Shown here in pieces: positions 1 through 11,576 of a stretch of DNA of 64,000 nt. The notes below the pieces were generated by a model, which ran no database searches, was not told the origin of the DNA, and saw nothing but the letters and a program-made list of their open reading frames with translations. Position 1 is the first letter of the stretch, and each line of letters begins with the position of its first letter. The position numbers and the translations under genes are program-made. This stretch comes from Jaltomata sinuosa (Eukaryota > Streptophyta > Magnoliopsida > Solanales > Solanaceae): positions 682,001 through 746,000 of the forward strand of contig QJPP01000316.1 of the NCBI GenBank assembly GCA_003996215.1, in the 5' to 3' direction.

Positions 1-35
1 GAGAACATTAAATAGGCAATGCACTGTCTTTGCTA

Positions 36-328
36 CTCCCTCCTCTGTTTCTAATTAAATGGTGTTTTAGTTTTTTTATTTTGTTCTTAAATAAGTAATA
101 TTTTAGATAATCAAAAAGACATTAATGATGTTCATTCAATTTTACTTTCTTTAAATAAATCGAATTTTACATAACCAAGAAACTACTAAAGAATTACATC
201 TTTTTTCAAAGTATTTATTAAAGGTAAGTTAGTAAAAATATTTTTTATTTTCATGTTATACATGAATGAGTAATTTTTTAAAGGGTGTGTACAAGTCAAA
301 AACATCACTTATTTAAGAACAAAAGGAG
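36..328. mobile_element. Stowaway-like MITE
   Basis: This is a short AT-rich non-coding element. It begins CTCCCTCCTCTG and ends with the inverse motif AACAAAAGGAG, and it is flanked on both sides by TA (34-35 and 329-330). Terminal CTCCCTCC and a TA target duplication are typical of Stowaway (Tc1/mariner-derived) MITEs. The inner arms also pair imperfectly. I see nothing else in 1-1369 apart from short chance ORFs. Confidence 0.6.
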
Positions 329-1369
329 TACTAGATACATTTTCCCTAACTTGACAGATTCATTCAATTGAATCCATACTCAAAGGGGGACAGGAAAGAA
401 AGGATTGGGCGATTTCATCGATTCTGAAATTGCACAAAAAAGTCTATTTATCTCAAAGAGGTTTGAAGATTCGATCATTTTTGTATGATTTCTCTTGTCA
501 TGAAATTTCACCCGGAGAATTTGAAACTCCATGACCATGACTATTTTATTTCAATACAAGGTAGAAAAGTGGTTAGCAAGTGTCGTTTCATCGTAAATTT
601 GAGATTATCTTATAAGTGACATGATTATACTAAAAAAGAAAAAGATTTTACATCGTCACGCAGGATTCTAAAGCACAAGTCCCTCGTAAGCTTGGTTTCC
701 TGGTTGCCACGTCCTATTTGCATCACAACTACTTACTTTATTGCTATATGCATGACCAGAAAATTATAGTAATTGCTTAATTAGATACATAAGATGAATA
801 AATCAATGATTATAAGTTATAACATTTCCAAGATCTTAATTAATGCACCTAAAACATGTCATTAGAATTGTCATTTATGAAGCAATAATTTGACAATATG
901 CATGTATAGTTCGACTTAAAAGGAGGATAGATTAAACAAGACGAGATAAAACACACGTAGCCAAAAAATAATTTTTTCCCAGAAAGATCGGTGAAATTGA
1001 TATTCAACAAATTCATTCAAATGATAATTCAGTGGGTTTATTTGGTAAGACATTGCCAGCCTCAACACTTGATCGAAAAGTTGTTGTACAATTAAAGTTG
1101 TAATGGTCATCAATAATATCCATGGTTCCTAAAGCACTTGGACACATTAATTTGAAGGACATTTAAGTGATCATGAGCCAAGTTTCAAAAAGAGTTATAG
1201 TAGTTTTAATTTGCAATTATGTCTATGGTTATGTAGTACCATTTGTGGATACAGCAGTATGGCAAATAAGGGGTTGGTGATTGCAATAAATTGATTTGGT
1301 TTGTCTGATAAAAAGCTGGATCATAATGATTTTTACCATGTCTTAAATGAATCTCTGTACCAATATATA

Positions 1370-1537
1370 CTTCCTCCGTCCAAAAATAAGTGTCGCCTTA
1401 GCAAAAATAATTTGTCCCGAAATAAGTGTCGCTTTAGAAATTCAACTATATCCCTTGTTAATAGTGCTCAATTCTCAAGAAACATCTAATGATCGATGAA
1501 ATGAGCTATAGCAACACTTATTTTGGGACAGAGAGAG
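1370..1537. mobile_element. Stowaway-like MITE, about 168 bp
   Basis: The left end (CTTCCTCCGTCC, then AAAAATAAGTGTCG) is the near-exact inverse of the right end (CAACACTTATTTTGGGAC, then AGAGAGAG). TA dinucleotides at 1368-1369 and 1538-1539 make the target duplication. It lies about 200 bp upstream of the first gene's start codon, so it may sit in or near that gene's promoter. Confidence 0.75.
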
Positions 1538-1731
1538 TACTTGTAATTTTTCCAAAAGGTCATTAATGGAGACAGTTGAGTGTTGCTGTATAGCCAAAGC
1601 TTCATAAATTCTTCCACTGCTTTTTATTCACATTCAAGATTTAACTCAAAACCAACCCATCACTGGCTTTTACTACTGCTACTTAAGTCTCTTTACTCTT
1701 CCCTCAGAACTCAGAACTCAGAGTTCAGATC

Positions 1732-3868
1732 ATGGATTGGTCACAAAAGCTTTACTTTACAGCTTTTCTAATTGTTGCAGCAACATCCATTCGTGGAATT
1801 CATGGTTATGCTATGGTCTCTGGCACTGTCTTCTGTGACCAATGCAAAGATGGCCAAGTATCTCTCTTTGATTATCCTCTAAATGGTAACTAAGACTATT
1901 TAATTAGTAACAGTAATTCTTTTAGTTTCTTTGATCAAGTTCCCATATGACATTATAATCAACTCGTTTTTGGTACTTCTTATCCAACGGTTTGTCCTGC
2001 TTCTTGATATTCTTGGATTATAGCAGAAAAAATGAGTCTTGAAAATCTTGATTATAAGGTTAGCTCAATGCACAAAGCTCCCGCTATGCACAAGGTCCAC
2101 AAGAGGATTTTTTGATATTTCTTATCCAATGCTTTGTCTTGCTTCTTGTTATTCTTGGATTATAGCAGAAAAAATGAGTCTTGAATCTTGATTATAAGGG
2201 CAGGACAGTGCACAAAGCTCCTGTTATGCACAGGTCTGAGAAAGGATTAGATCACATTGGGTTTATTGTACGTAGTTCTACCTTACATTTCTAGAAGAGT
2301 ATCTTTCCACAGCTTGAATCTTGTGACCAAGACTCTTTCCACTGCATCAAAGCTCCGTTTGAGTCTTAAATCTTGATTAGACTAAAAAAGAATCCTCTAA
2401 TTAATGCTTCTTATTAGCATTGTTAGTTAAGTTTTTTGAATTGCCAAATTGTGTGCAGGAATAAATGTAGCAATGGCGTGCCCAGACAACAATGGACAAA
2501 TGACAACATGGGGAGAAGAAACAACAAATTGGCTAGGAAGTTTTGTCATGAAGTTAGATGGAACTCCAGATTTGAGTGGTTGTGTTGCACAGGTTAATAT
2601 AAAGCAACTTCAATTTTTTTTGTACCGTATAATATTATCATGATATCGATGAGCTTAAATATGAGTAACCTCAGATTGTTTGAGACTGAGACGTAATTGT
2701 TTAATGTTTGTTGCACAGGTTACAAGCAGTAGTGAGCAAGGGACAAGAGGATGTTGGACAGGAGGAGGACCAGGAAAGTCACCAAGATTAATGTTTAGGA
2801 TGTTTGATATGGAAATGTACACAATTGATCCTTTGATTTCTCAACCTGCAGATCCTATGTCTTTCTGTCCAAAATTTTCATACCCACAGCCACATCCCAA
2901 CCCTGTTTCCCCGTCTACGCCACCATCAACACTTCCATTTCCACCACTGACACCATTTCCACCTACTCCCTCATTGCCTCATGTACCTTCATTGCCTCCT
3001 TTACCCCCAATGCCTCCTTTCCCCTATTTGGAAGCTTCAGCTTGCCCACATCAGTAAGTCTCTATTGTCCAACTGACACTTAAAAGGATAAGTATAGGTA
3101 ACCATCCGTAAAAATAAGCCAAATTGTCGCTACAACATGTTAAAATAAACTGATAGTGTAAACTTCTTTGCAGTGTTGGTGTATATAAGATAATTTCAGC
3201 TCAACTTACTTGTTCTCTCAAAATGGAAATGTTTTTATTGATCTTGTACATATGGACTATTATTTTGTCCACATCTTTAACTACTTCTGTTACTATAGAT
3301 TTTTCCCAATATCGGTGGATCATAGTCAAACAGGGCTAAAAACATTGTTTACGCGTTGACATCACAGAAAGAAGTTAGTACAACTTTGTAACACAATGAC
3401 AACATTTGTACTTCAAGAACATTGGATGATGCCACAATAAGTCTTAGACATTTGGTAGTATCGTTTGATTAGGCACAAAGTTAAAATATAAAAATGTGAC
3501 GTTCTTTTTACTGCAGGAACTGGATGATGACGGAATACAGATGCTACTGGAAAGTAATAAATCCAGATTCAAAAGTAGGTGTTGTATTTGGTCTAATTGC
3601 TGCTAGAAAATATGGAACTGATATGACATTATGGGAAGGAATGAAAGGCAGAGGAGAGCCTTATAAAACATTGCTCAGAGAAGGGACAACTGCACTTTTG
3701 AATTCTTATAACAGTGTACAATTCCCATATCATCCATTGAGTGTCATTCAACATATGAATTGGGCATTAATGGGATCAACTCAACAAGTTATGCATACAG
3801 CTTTGGGTTTCTTGAGGGCTAATTCTGGCAATGGCAGATTCACTTGCAAGTTCAATCCTTGCAAGTGA
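1732..3868 (+). CDS. Ole e 1-domain proline-rich cell-wall protein, FOCL1-like
   Basis: Four exons fit GT-AG rules and join in frame: 1732-1885, 2459-2592, 2719-3053 and 3517-3868 (stop TGA), giving 324 residues. The protein opens with a hydrophobic signal peptide (about residues 1-25). A cysteine-containing pollen Ole e 1-type domain follows (YAMVSGTVFCDQC, then CPDNNGQ and GCWTGGGPGKSP). After it comes a run of about 45 residues dominated by proline (repeated PPLPP, TPFPPTP, LPPLPP). A conserved C-terminal region starts NWMMTEYRCYWKV and ends CKFNPCK. This order matches the Ole e 1/extensin family member FOCL1 (Arabidopsis At2g16630), a guard-cell wall protein needed for the stomatal outer cuticular ledge. 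The family call is strong; FOCL1 orthology is inferred from the C-terminal region and the nearby Toc132-type gene. An AATAAA-like signal lies near 4073. Confidence 0.85.
1979..2250 (+). repeat. Tandem duplication in intron 1 of the FOCL1-like gene
   Basis: A segment of about 142 bp starting CTTATCCAACGG (1979) is repeated starting CTTATCCAATGC (about 2121). Both copies contain TTGGATTATAGCAG and then a stretch matching the 3' end of a SINE in reverse. The first copy carries only the SINE tail and the second continues into the full SINE, so the duplication followed the SINE insertion. Confidence 0.7.
2195..2362 (-). mobile_element. Au-like SINE, near full length, reverse orientation
   Basis: Read on the minus strand, this begins at 2356 with GGAGCTTTGATGCAGTGG, contains B-box-like sequence around GATTCAAGC, and passes through the counterpart of CGTACAATAAACCC. 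It ends with the counterpart of GCATAACAGGAGCTTTGTGC. These landmarks match the tRNA-derived Au SINE of Solanaceae, recognised from memory. Flanking direct repeats at 2178-2194 and 2363-2379 (GTCTTGAATCTTGATTA versus GTCTTAAATCTTGATTA) differ at one base in 17 and are a convincing target duplication. Confidence 0.8.
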
Positions 3869-5273
3869 TTGTATTATTTCAGTTGGTTTAATTAATTTCA
3901 CTTCCTAGTATGGTTTTTGTTAATATATAGTTGAGCTAATCACGATCTTATACTTTCTGCTTAATAATATGTTGTTGGCGTATACTTTTCTACATTTGCT
4001 CTGTACGTCCTAGTATTTTTGGAATCGTATATTACTGATTTCCAAAATCGTTGTTGATTGTTTCAATATGAAAATAAAGAACTCCTTTGGAATTCTCCGT
4101 ATCTAGACTCACGGTGGAACGTCATTTGATCCTTGAGTCAATAAGTATGTCAAGATTAAAGCTTCTGCTCTTGCGAGAAATATTTTAAATTATTAATTAT
4201 TTTGATTTATAATACTTTTTACGTAGTTTTCAAATATATAGCTTTATTTCGCAAAACTTAAAGCTTTTATGTTCGAAGTTACGATCAAAATTTAAAAATT
4301 TGAATCTCAAAATTTCAATTATGCCATATAAATTGAGACAAAGAAAATAGTTAACTACTAGTAATATACTATTTCTTTACTTATAATCATTTCATCATGA
4401 AAGTTCGGTAAACTATGGAAGAAATGCTTAACATATTGAGAGTGTATTCGGTACGAAGCAAATACTTTTCATAAAATTAAGTGGGAATCTTATTTAATTT
4501 CTTGTGTTTCTTATTCGGTACGTGAATAATACTGTAGTAAATATTATACTAAAAGTAATTAATATAAATGTTATTTGTATAACTTTTTTTTTCTACTTCA
4601 ACAAAATCATTTTTCGCATATATATGTTACATTTTCCAGAATATATTCTCTTGAACCTTTGGATTGAAAGTGATGGTGATTATCATTCGAGCAACTCCAT
4701 TTCAAAAGTACTACTCCTCGTTAAGTAAAGTACTCCCTCTTTTAAATTTATTTGACCTATTTTAAGAGTTTAAGAAATAAAAAAGACTTTTGAATTTGTG
4801 ATTTAAATTAAGATATATCAAATATATTAAAATATTCTTTAATCTTGTGATTCTTGAACTGTCATATGAAAAATTAAAATTAAAAAATTACTTAAAAAGG
4901 ATAAAAAAAAATCATTGTAAAACGGATTAAAATAGAAAGTAACTCAGGAAATTGAAACGGAGGGAGTACTAACTAGAAAGAAAACAAACTGGCGTACCTT
5001 ACTTTGCTTTCGAGGGATTTAAGTTAAAAATAATAGTCCCTCTGTTTCAATTTGTTTGAGTAATTCCCAAGTCTATCGGCTCTGTGCTTGCGGTTTCAAG
5101 CAGTGTAGCTTCGTACGAATTCCGAAGTTATACACATGGCAGAAGTTGCGTTGCCATGTGCATAAGAACTAGATCTTACACTTTCTATGATCCTTGAGTG
5201 AATCATATATCTCACATTGTTCATACTACTCCATTAATTATCTTGAATCAGAATCAGAAAAAAAAAAAAAAGG
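3869..5273. other. Intergenic region, no gene seen
   Basis: This holds the 3' flank of the FOCL1-like gene, a Stowaway-like MITE (listed separately), and a fragment near 4440-4520 that resembles MITE ends containing TTCGGTACG. Just before the amidase start are an orphan Stowaway-like end (about 5036-5065) and a run of A (5259-5271). No supported coding sequence was found. Confidence 0.5.
4733..4966. mobile_element. Stowaway-like MITE, 234 bp
   Basis: The ends are CTCCCTCTTTTAAATTTATT and AATTGAAACGGAGGGAG, inverse of each other, flanked by TA at 4731-4732 and 4967-4968. The interior is AT-rich and non-coding. Confidence 0.75.
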
Positions 5274-8200
5274 ATGGAATGCAGCTCAGTTTTTAAGATT
5301 GAAGAAACCACCATTAAAGAAATCCACCAAGCATTTGCTCAAGGCAAACTCACTGCAAGAAAACTAGTTGATTTTTACCTTCACCAAATCGAAACCCTAA
5401 ATCCGCTGCTTCGCGGCGTTATCGAGGTAAACCCGGAGGCCCAAAATCTAGCTGATGAAGCTGACCGAAACAGAGGTAAGAGTAATAAAGATGGAAGCAT
5501 TTTAGGAGAGTTACATGGAATCCCTGTGCTTCTTAAGGACACATTTGGGACGAAGGATAAGTTGAATACTACTGCTGGTTCTTATGCTTTGCTGGGATCT
5601 CAAGTGCCACGAGATGCTGGAGTGGTGGAGAAGTTGAGAAAAGCAGGTACTATTATTTTGGGGAAAGCAAGTTTGAGTGAATGGTATAAGTTTCGTTCTC
5701 TTAGTGGAGTTCCTAATGGCTGGTGTGCTCGATCTGGACAAGGAGTGGTTCGTTACTCTTTCTCCTTCTCTGACCAATTCATATATATGATGCTTCTCTC
5801 TTCCCATAGATCTTACGGACTTTCTTTTGTTCATAGATTTTGAAGTTGAAACTTGAAAATTTGAGTTCTTGAAGTTGTGATTTGTGGAATTTGAAGTTGT
5901 GTTCGGACATGCATTTTACTTGGAAAAAATCTGAAGTCTGCCAGTTTTTAGGATCTTGCCAAATAGATATTTAAAGATAAATTTCAAAATCTATGGCCAC
6001 TCACTAGCTACATGTGAGGTGAGAGAGAGATTCATGCCTAGTTCTAGTTCCATCAATTGATCTTTGTTTCCGGATTATCTTATAATTTGCTCTCTCGTAT
6101 GAAAATAGATGCCAAACAAGTGCTAAACACGTACGCAAGGGTGTGACTGGTCAATGAAATGGCTGAGCACCATGAGGTCATGAGTACTTTTCGTCTGTCC
6201 AGGCCTTGTTGGTTGACAAAGTTATCTGGTACATGTGTTTGGTGGGAGATTGCTTATCATAGAGATTTATTTGTAATGACCTTGTGAGTGACTTATATGT
6301 ATAGATAAAAAAAATTACAGTTGGCGCATAGAATTCAAACTCTTTGGTCATATGTGTCACATAATCCCCAAGAGAGCAAAACATGAAAAATAATATGAGA
6401 AAAGTAGACAGAGACTAAGAAGCTATAGTTCTGAAAGGAGATGACTATATTTAGTCGATAGAATGTGCAAATTACCAGCATATGGTGTGGCATATGGATA
6501 ATGCTATAAAGCTCCTTGCTTGGATAATCTTTCATGCTTCAGAACTATTAATATAGAATTGAATACGTCTTCTTATTTGTAGAGCTAGGAAGAGTATTAT
6601 ATATCATCTACGAGCTTCATAAGACTAACTGTCCAATTTTTAACATTACAAGCATCTAATTGCTCCTCCAAAGAATGTATTGCATTTACCTTTTCAAAAT
6701 ATGTAGAATCCTTATTGCCCGTCTGGATCGCCATGCGGATCGAGTAGTGGCTGTGCTATATCTGTTGCTGCAAATATAGTGGCAGTCTCTCTTGGGACTG
6801 AGACTCACTGCTCCATCATCTGTCCAGCAGATCATAACTCGGTTGTAGGGCTGAAACCTACTGTTGGGCTCGCAAGTCGGGCTGGGATCATACCAATGAC
6901 GCCCCTCTGGGACACTGTTGGGTGAGTGTATTTCCATTACCTGTTTTGAATTAAATCTATTACTTACTAAACACAAACACAATAAGTAGAAGCGTAATTA
7001 TCCAAAATCTGACCAGTGTTCTGTTACTGTAACATTGCACAAGTTAAGGTGTGTTTGGGAGATTGATGTTAATAAAGAACATTTCCTTGCTTTTCAGGCC
7101 TATATGCAGGAATGTTACCGATGCAGTTTACATGCTTGATGTAATTGTTGGATCAGATCCAAGAGATAAAGTCACCATGGAAGCAGCTAAATATATTCCC
7201 GAGGGTGGCTACAACAGTTTCTCAAGGAAGATGGTCTGAAAGGGAAGCGAATTGGCATTGTCAGACACCCATTTATGGAAATGATACATGGAGCAATCGA
7301 AAAATCAGCTTTTGAGCATCACCTAGATTTGTTACGGTATGAATCTTTGTTACCTCAAGTCATCTTAAGATGTCCTTTTTAGTTCGTTTAGTTTGTAATT
7401 ATTTGGTGGACGTTTTGTTGGAATTTAAGACAGCAAGGAGCAAATCTGGTAGACAACCTGAGCATACCACATATTGAAGAGATCATGGATTCAAATCACA
7501 GCGGTGAACTGTTGGTGATGATGGTTGAATTCAAGACTCGATCAATGCTTACCTGAAAGAGCTGATCACTTCTCCTGTCCGGTCATTGGCTGACATTATT
7601 GCTTTTAATGAACGCAACTCTGAGTTGGTACGTAATTTCACCTTGTGACACAAGGTCTTTAGGCGTTAAGTAAAACTAACTTGAAGTTATAGCAAGAAAC
7701 AAGTACAGTTGAATGAAGCTCTTCGTATTGGTCTCTAACCTTGTCTCATTACAACCCTAGGCTCTTTGACTAAGTATAACACTCTCTCTCCATATGAGAA
7801 GTCCTATAACTTGGCAATTTTGCAGCAGCGTTTTAAGATAAGCTCCAATTCATAGTTGTGGATGATATAGCCCCTCCACTTGAAGATAATTTCATACACA
7901 GTGAAGACGATTTAACAAATGAAATTGCTAAATGTGTCATAAAGTAGCTGTGCGCAGACCCTAACCTGAGTGATTCCTTTGAGAGCTTCTGGAAAAACAA
8001 CGCTATAACTAGCTGTCACGGTCATCACGTTTATCAAAAAAAAAAAAGGCAATAGCTTTTCTCCTGCCCTGTGAATGACTCATGAGATGGAATATAAATT
8101 ATGACATTTGATTTTTAAGCATTACATACTTTGAAGTAACACGAGATGTCCAATGAACTTTTTATTACAGGAGAAACTTACAGAGCATGACCAACATACT

Positions 8201-8524
8201 TTTATAGAAGCCGAGAAGACAGACGGATATGGAGAAGAAGAGAAGAAAGTTGTAGAGAAGTTGAAAAACTTTTCACAAAATGGATTCGAGAAAATGATGA
8301 AGGACCATGAGCTTGATGCAATGGTCGTGCCTGGTTCACGCGCCTCTCCTGTTTTTGCAATAGGTGGTTTCCCAGCAATAACCATTCCAGCTGGCTCTGA
8401 AAATGATGGCATGCCATTTGGCATCTGTTTTGGAGGTCTGAAGGGTACTGAACCAAAGCTGATCGAAATCGCCTATGCCTTTGAACAATCTAGCAAAGTT
8501 CGTCGACCTCCTTCCATAGTTTAA
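5274..8524 (+). pseudogene. Amidase-signature gene copy 1, two frameshifts
   Basis: Exons inferred by alignment to the intact copy downstream: 5274-5744, 6707-6921, 7098-7336, 7430-7627, 8171-8524. The encoded family is the amidase-signature hydrolases (plant At4g34880-like). The catalytic Lys lies in HGIPVLLKD (residue about 88), the cis-Ser in CGSSSGCA, and the nucleophile in GTETHCSIICP. One base appears missing near 7213 (in-frame TGA at 7237) and another near 7536 (TGA at 7554). Restoring each frame conceptually recovers family sequence, so both look like real single-base losses or sequencing errors. Other oddities: the residues before the nucleophile are His-Cys where the sister has Arg-Gly; there is no signal peptide, as translation begins right at the amidase domain; and the intron that splits exon 1 of the sister gene is absent. 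Probably non-functional. Confidence 0.8.
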
Positions 8525-9329
8525 TATTGGCTTGCCCTGAAAATAGAATATATTTGGAAATGAAGAAAGCAAAGAACTTTGCTTGCTGCTGAGTGTGCAG
8601 CTAATGGTGCATTGTACCATGACTACCAGGTCATTGACACTGTTGAACTAACTGAAAAGAATGCTTTTGTTTTATTGCACAATCTTTTAGTTGTAGTCAA
8701 AACAGTGTCTTCAAGTTTGACCATTTGAGCTAAATTGTTTCCTTTTTGTCTTTTCCAATTTCAGAGACATTGTTTCTCACTTATTGTTTACTTCTACTTC
8801 CCCTAGTGAGGATTTTTTTTAACTTCTTTACCCTTTCTTTATTACGATTAGATTCCCCTCATTGGTTTGGGAATGAACTGAATAACTCAAGAAAGAATAA
8901 AACACAGGATCTAATTAGTTGATCTAAAAGAATACTATTGAAAAATTCCATAAAACTCCACATAAGAAATAGTCAGTTGCCGTATGCCGCCGGCAGACAT
9001 ACACATACCATGACCAAAACTAAATTTTTTGGCACTAAACAATGATTTTAAAGAGCATATGGACTCAAATATGCAAAGGATCTTCTGATGTTACTGATCA
9101 TTTGCCATTTTCCCCTGGCCCTATTGCAAATTTGGCATATATATTGCTCTAATTATCCCACAAGTAACGTCTATAAAGATCACTTTTTGGTTCATCCATG
9201 ACCTCATTCAAGCATTGTTTTTCATCTAACTCGTAAGAATCAACAAAAAACGCCAAGTTCCTTTTTTTCTCTGCAGTTAGATCCATTTTTGAGGGGATTC
9301 GCTGCATCTTCTTGGCTAATTTTAGTGCC
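8525..9329. other. Intergenic region between the two amidase genes
   Basis: About 800 bp with the 3' flank of amidase copy 1 and the promoter side of copy 2. A TATATAT stretch lies near 9137-9145. A 60-codon minus-strand ORF (9149-9331) has no recognisable family and is not called. Confidence 0.4.
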
Positions 9330-11576
9330 ATGAACGTTTATTCCTCGTTCATGTTACTTACGCTTACGGCCTTATCAGTTTTTGGATGGTCGCGTATTGA
9401 TATTTGCCATGCATTCACGATTAAAGAAGCCAGCATTAGTGATCTGCAGCTTGCTTTTGGCCAAAACCAGCTTACATCGAGGCAGCTCGTGGAGTTTTAC
9501 CTTGGAGAAATTTCACGGCTTAATCCCGTCCTTAATAGTGTTATTGAGGTAAATATGTTGATTTGTGTGATCATCTCATATAAAAGTATATTTTTACTTT
9601 ACTTAATTATGTCTTTAACAGATAAATCCCGATGCACTTTTGGAAGCGGACAAGGCTGACCAAGAGAGGAACGAGGCAAAGAAGGAGCCAGCTTGCTCTT
9701 TGTCCATGTTGCATGGTGTTCCAATCCTTCTTAAGGATAACATTGCAACAAAGGATAAGCTTAACACCACTGCTGGATCATTTTCATTACTGGGAGCAGT
9801 GGTGCCCCGTGACGCGGGTGTAGTGACAAAGCTGAGAAATGCAGGGGCAATCGTACTAGGGAAAGCTAGCCTCAGTGAGTGGGCTCAGTCTCGGGCGCTA
9901 AAGGCGCCCAATGGCTGGAGCCCTAGAGGTGGACAAGGAAAGGTAAGTTATATATGTCAAATGGAGCTTTAAAAAAATATGTCCGAATAGATTTCACGGG
10001 TATGTTGTTGTTGTTGTTGTAGTAACACCACTGAAAAGCACTTTTGTTTTGGCCAATTACAGCAATGTCGCTGTGCACATTAAAGTAAAAAGCAGCAAGA
10101 CCTAAATTATGCGATGAACATACTTGTTTGAACTCCTATGCAGAATCCTTATGTTTTCTCCGCGGACCCTTGTGGCTCGAGTAGTGGATCAGCAATATCA
10201 GTGGCAGCAAACATGGTATCTGTGTCTATAGGGACAGAGACCCGTGGTTCAATCTTATGTCCAGCCAGCTTTAATGCAGTTGTAGGCATCAAACCAACCG
10301 TTGGACTCACTAGTCGAGCAGGGCTCATCCCAGTCACTCCTAGACAAGACACTGTTGGGTACAACACGTTCTAAATCCACATCCATTAGTTTGATACTTC
10401 TTCTAAGTCACACCAATACAACAATACTAACTTGTCATGTGCTTTGGTTGAACAGACCAATTGGCAGAACAGTAGCGGACGCTGTTCATGTTCTTGATGT
10501 CATCGTAGGCTTTGATTACAATGACGCAGTTGCAACTGGTGCAGCAGCTAAATTCATTCCTCCTGGTGGTTATACTCAATTTCTGAAAGTAGATGGCCTT
10601 AAGGGAAAGAGAATTGGAATAGTGAGGAACCCCTTCTTCAATTTCACTAATAATCCTCCCCTGGCTCAAGCTTTTGAGAAGCATCTCCAAACACTCAGGT
10701 ATGATGTAACTTAGCTAGTAGTTGCTGAAGATATCATTTTTTTTGGTTACAAATGTACGTCTATCTCATCTAAAAGCTTTACCATAGAGTCGGTGAAGAT
10801 ATAACGGGTGGCAGTGAGAGTTGAACTCAGGATCTCTGCGTATCCTAATATCATGTTGACGTGAGTTAACCGTTTGACCTAACCTTTTAGATGAGATCGT
10901 TATACATTTAGACAATTTCCTGTTTTCCTCAAATGCAGGCAACAAGGTGCAGTCCTGGTAGACAATGTGAACATAGCCAACCTTGAGATAATTTTAGACT
11001 TTAATCTGAGTGGTGAAGCATCAGCAGTATTGGCTGAATTCAAGATAGCCTTAAATGCTTATCTAAAAGAGCTAGTCGATTCCCCTGTTCGATCTTTACA
11101 AGATGTAATAATCTTCAATCAAAAAAATCCTGAACTGGTACGTTATGGGTTAATTTCACGGGTGGTCATCCAACTCAGTGTCAATTTCACAAAAGTCACT
11201 CAACTTTTGTTTATCATTTCAGGAGATGCTAGAAGAATTTGGTCAAGATATATTTTTGGCAGCTGAAGCAACAAATGGTATTAGGGAAACTGAATTGAAA
11301 GCTTTGAGAAATTTGTCAAGATTAACAAGAGAGGGATTTGTAAAATTGATGAAAAAGTATAAGTTGGATGCATTGGTGACTGGTGGATCTGGTGTTGCTC
11401 CAGTTCTTGCAATTGGTGGATTTCCAGCAATTAATGTGCCTGCTGCTTATGACAAAGGGGTGCCTATTGGCATTTGTTTTAGTGGGTTGAAAGGATCAGA
11501 GCCTAAATTAATTGAAATTGCCTATGGCTTTGAGCAAGCAACCCTAATTAGAAAACCCCCTACATTTTTGCCCTAA
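9330..11576 (+). CDS. Amidase-signature family hydrolase, intact, secreted
   Basis: Six exons join in frame with GT-AG borders: 9330-9548, 9622-9942, 10144-10358, 10456-10698, 10939-11137 and 11223-11576. The product is 516 residues, normal for plant amidases of the At4g34880 type. Residues 1-29 form a hydrophobic signal peptide (MNVYSSFMLLTLTALSVF), suggesting secretory-pathway entry. The Ser-cisSer-Lys triad is complete: Lys111 in HGVPILLKDN, Ser192 in CGSSSGSA, and nucleophile Ser216 in GTETRGSILCP followed by GIKPTVGL. The family hydrolyses amide bonds; the substrate cannot be read from sequence. Introns lie at the same places as in copy 1 except intron 1 (9549-9621), which copy 1 lacks. 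The ATG at 9330 is chosen because the frame has no upstream ATG and it gives a signal peptide. Intron 2 contains a TTG microsatellite (10003-10019) like an RTE tail. Confidence 0.9.
10764..10896. repeat. Inverted-repeat element in amidase intron 4
   Basis: A 13-bp perfect inverted repeat, TCTCATCTAAAAG at 10764-10776 and CTTTTAGATGAGA at 10884-10896, encloses about 107 bp. It looks like a small non-autonomous insertion. The interior includes GAACTCAGGATCTCTG and ATCATGTTGA, reminiscent of an initiator-Met tRNA primer-binding region read in reverse. Target duplication is not clear. Confidence 0.5.

Noticed and set aside
2680..3057. 125-codon ORF as an independent proline-rich gene
   Set aside because: It is exon 3 of the four-exon FOCL1-like gene read into the flanking introns.
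9149..9331. Minus-strand 60-codon ORF with protein-like composition, overlapping the start of amidase copy 2
   Set aside because: No recognisable family, very short, and it overlaps the promoter and first codon of a clear gene; likely chance.
10003..10019. TTG microsatellite as an RTE retrotransposon tail in amidase intron 2
   Set aside because: Only the tail-like repeat is present with no matching RTE 3' sequence; it may be a simple microsatellite.
10301..10714. Longer ORF across amidase intron 3
   Set aside because: Runs through a clear GT-AG intron; only the part from 10456 matches the family.
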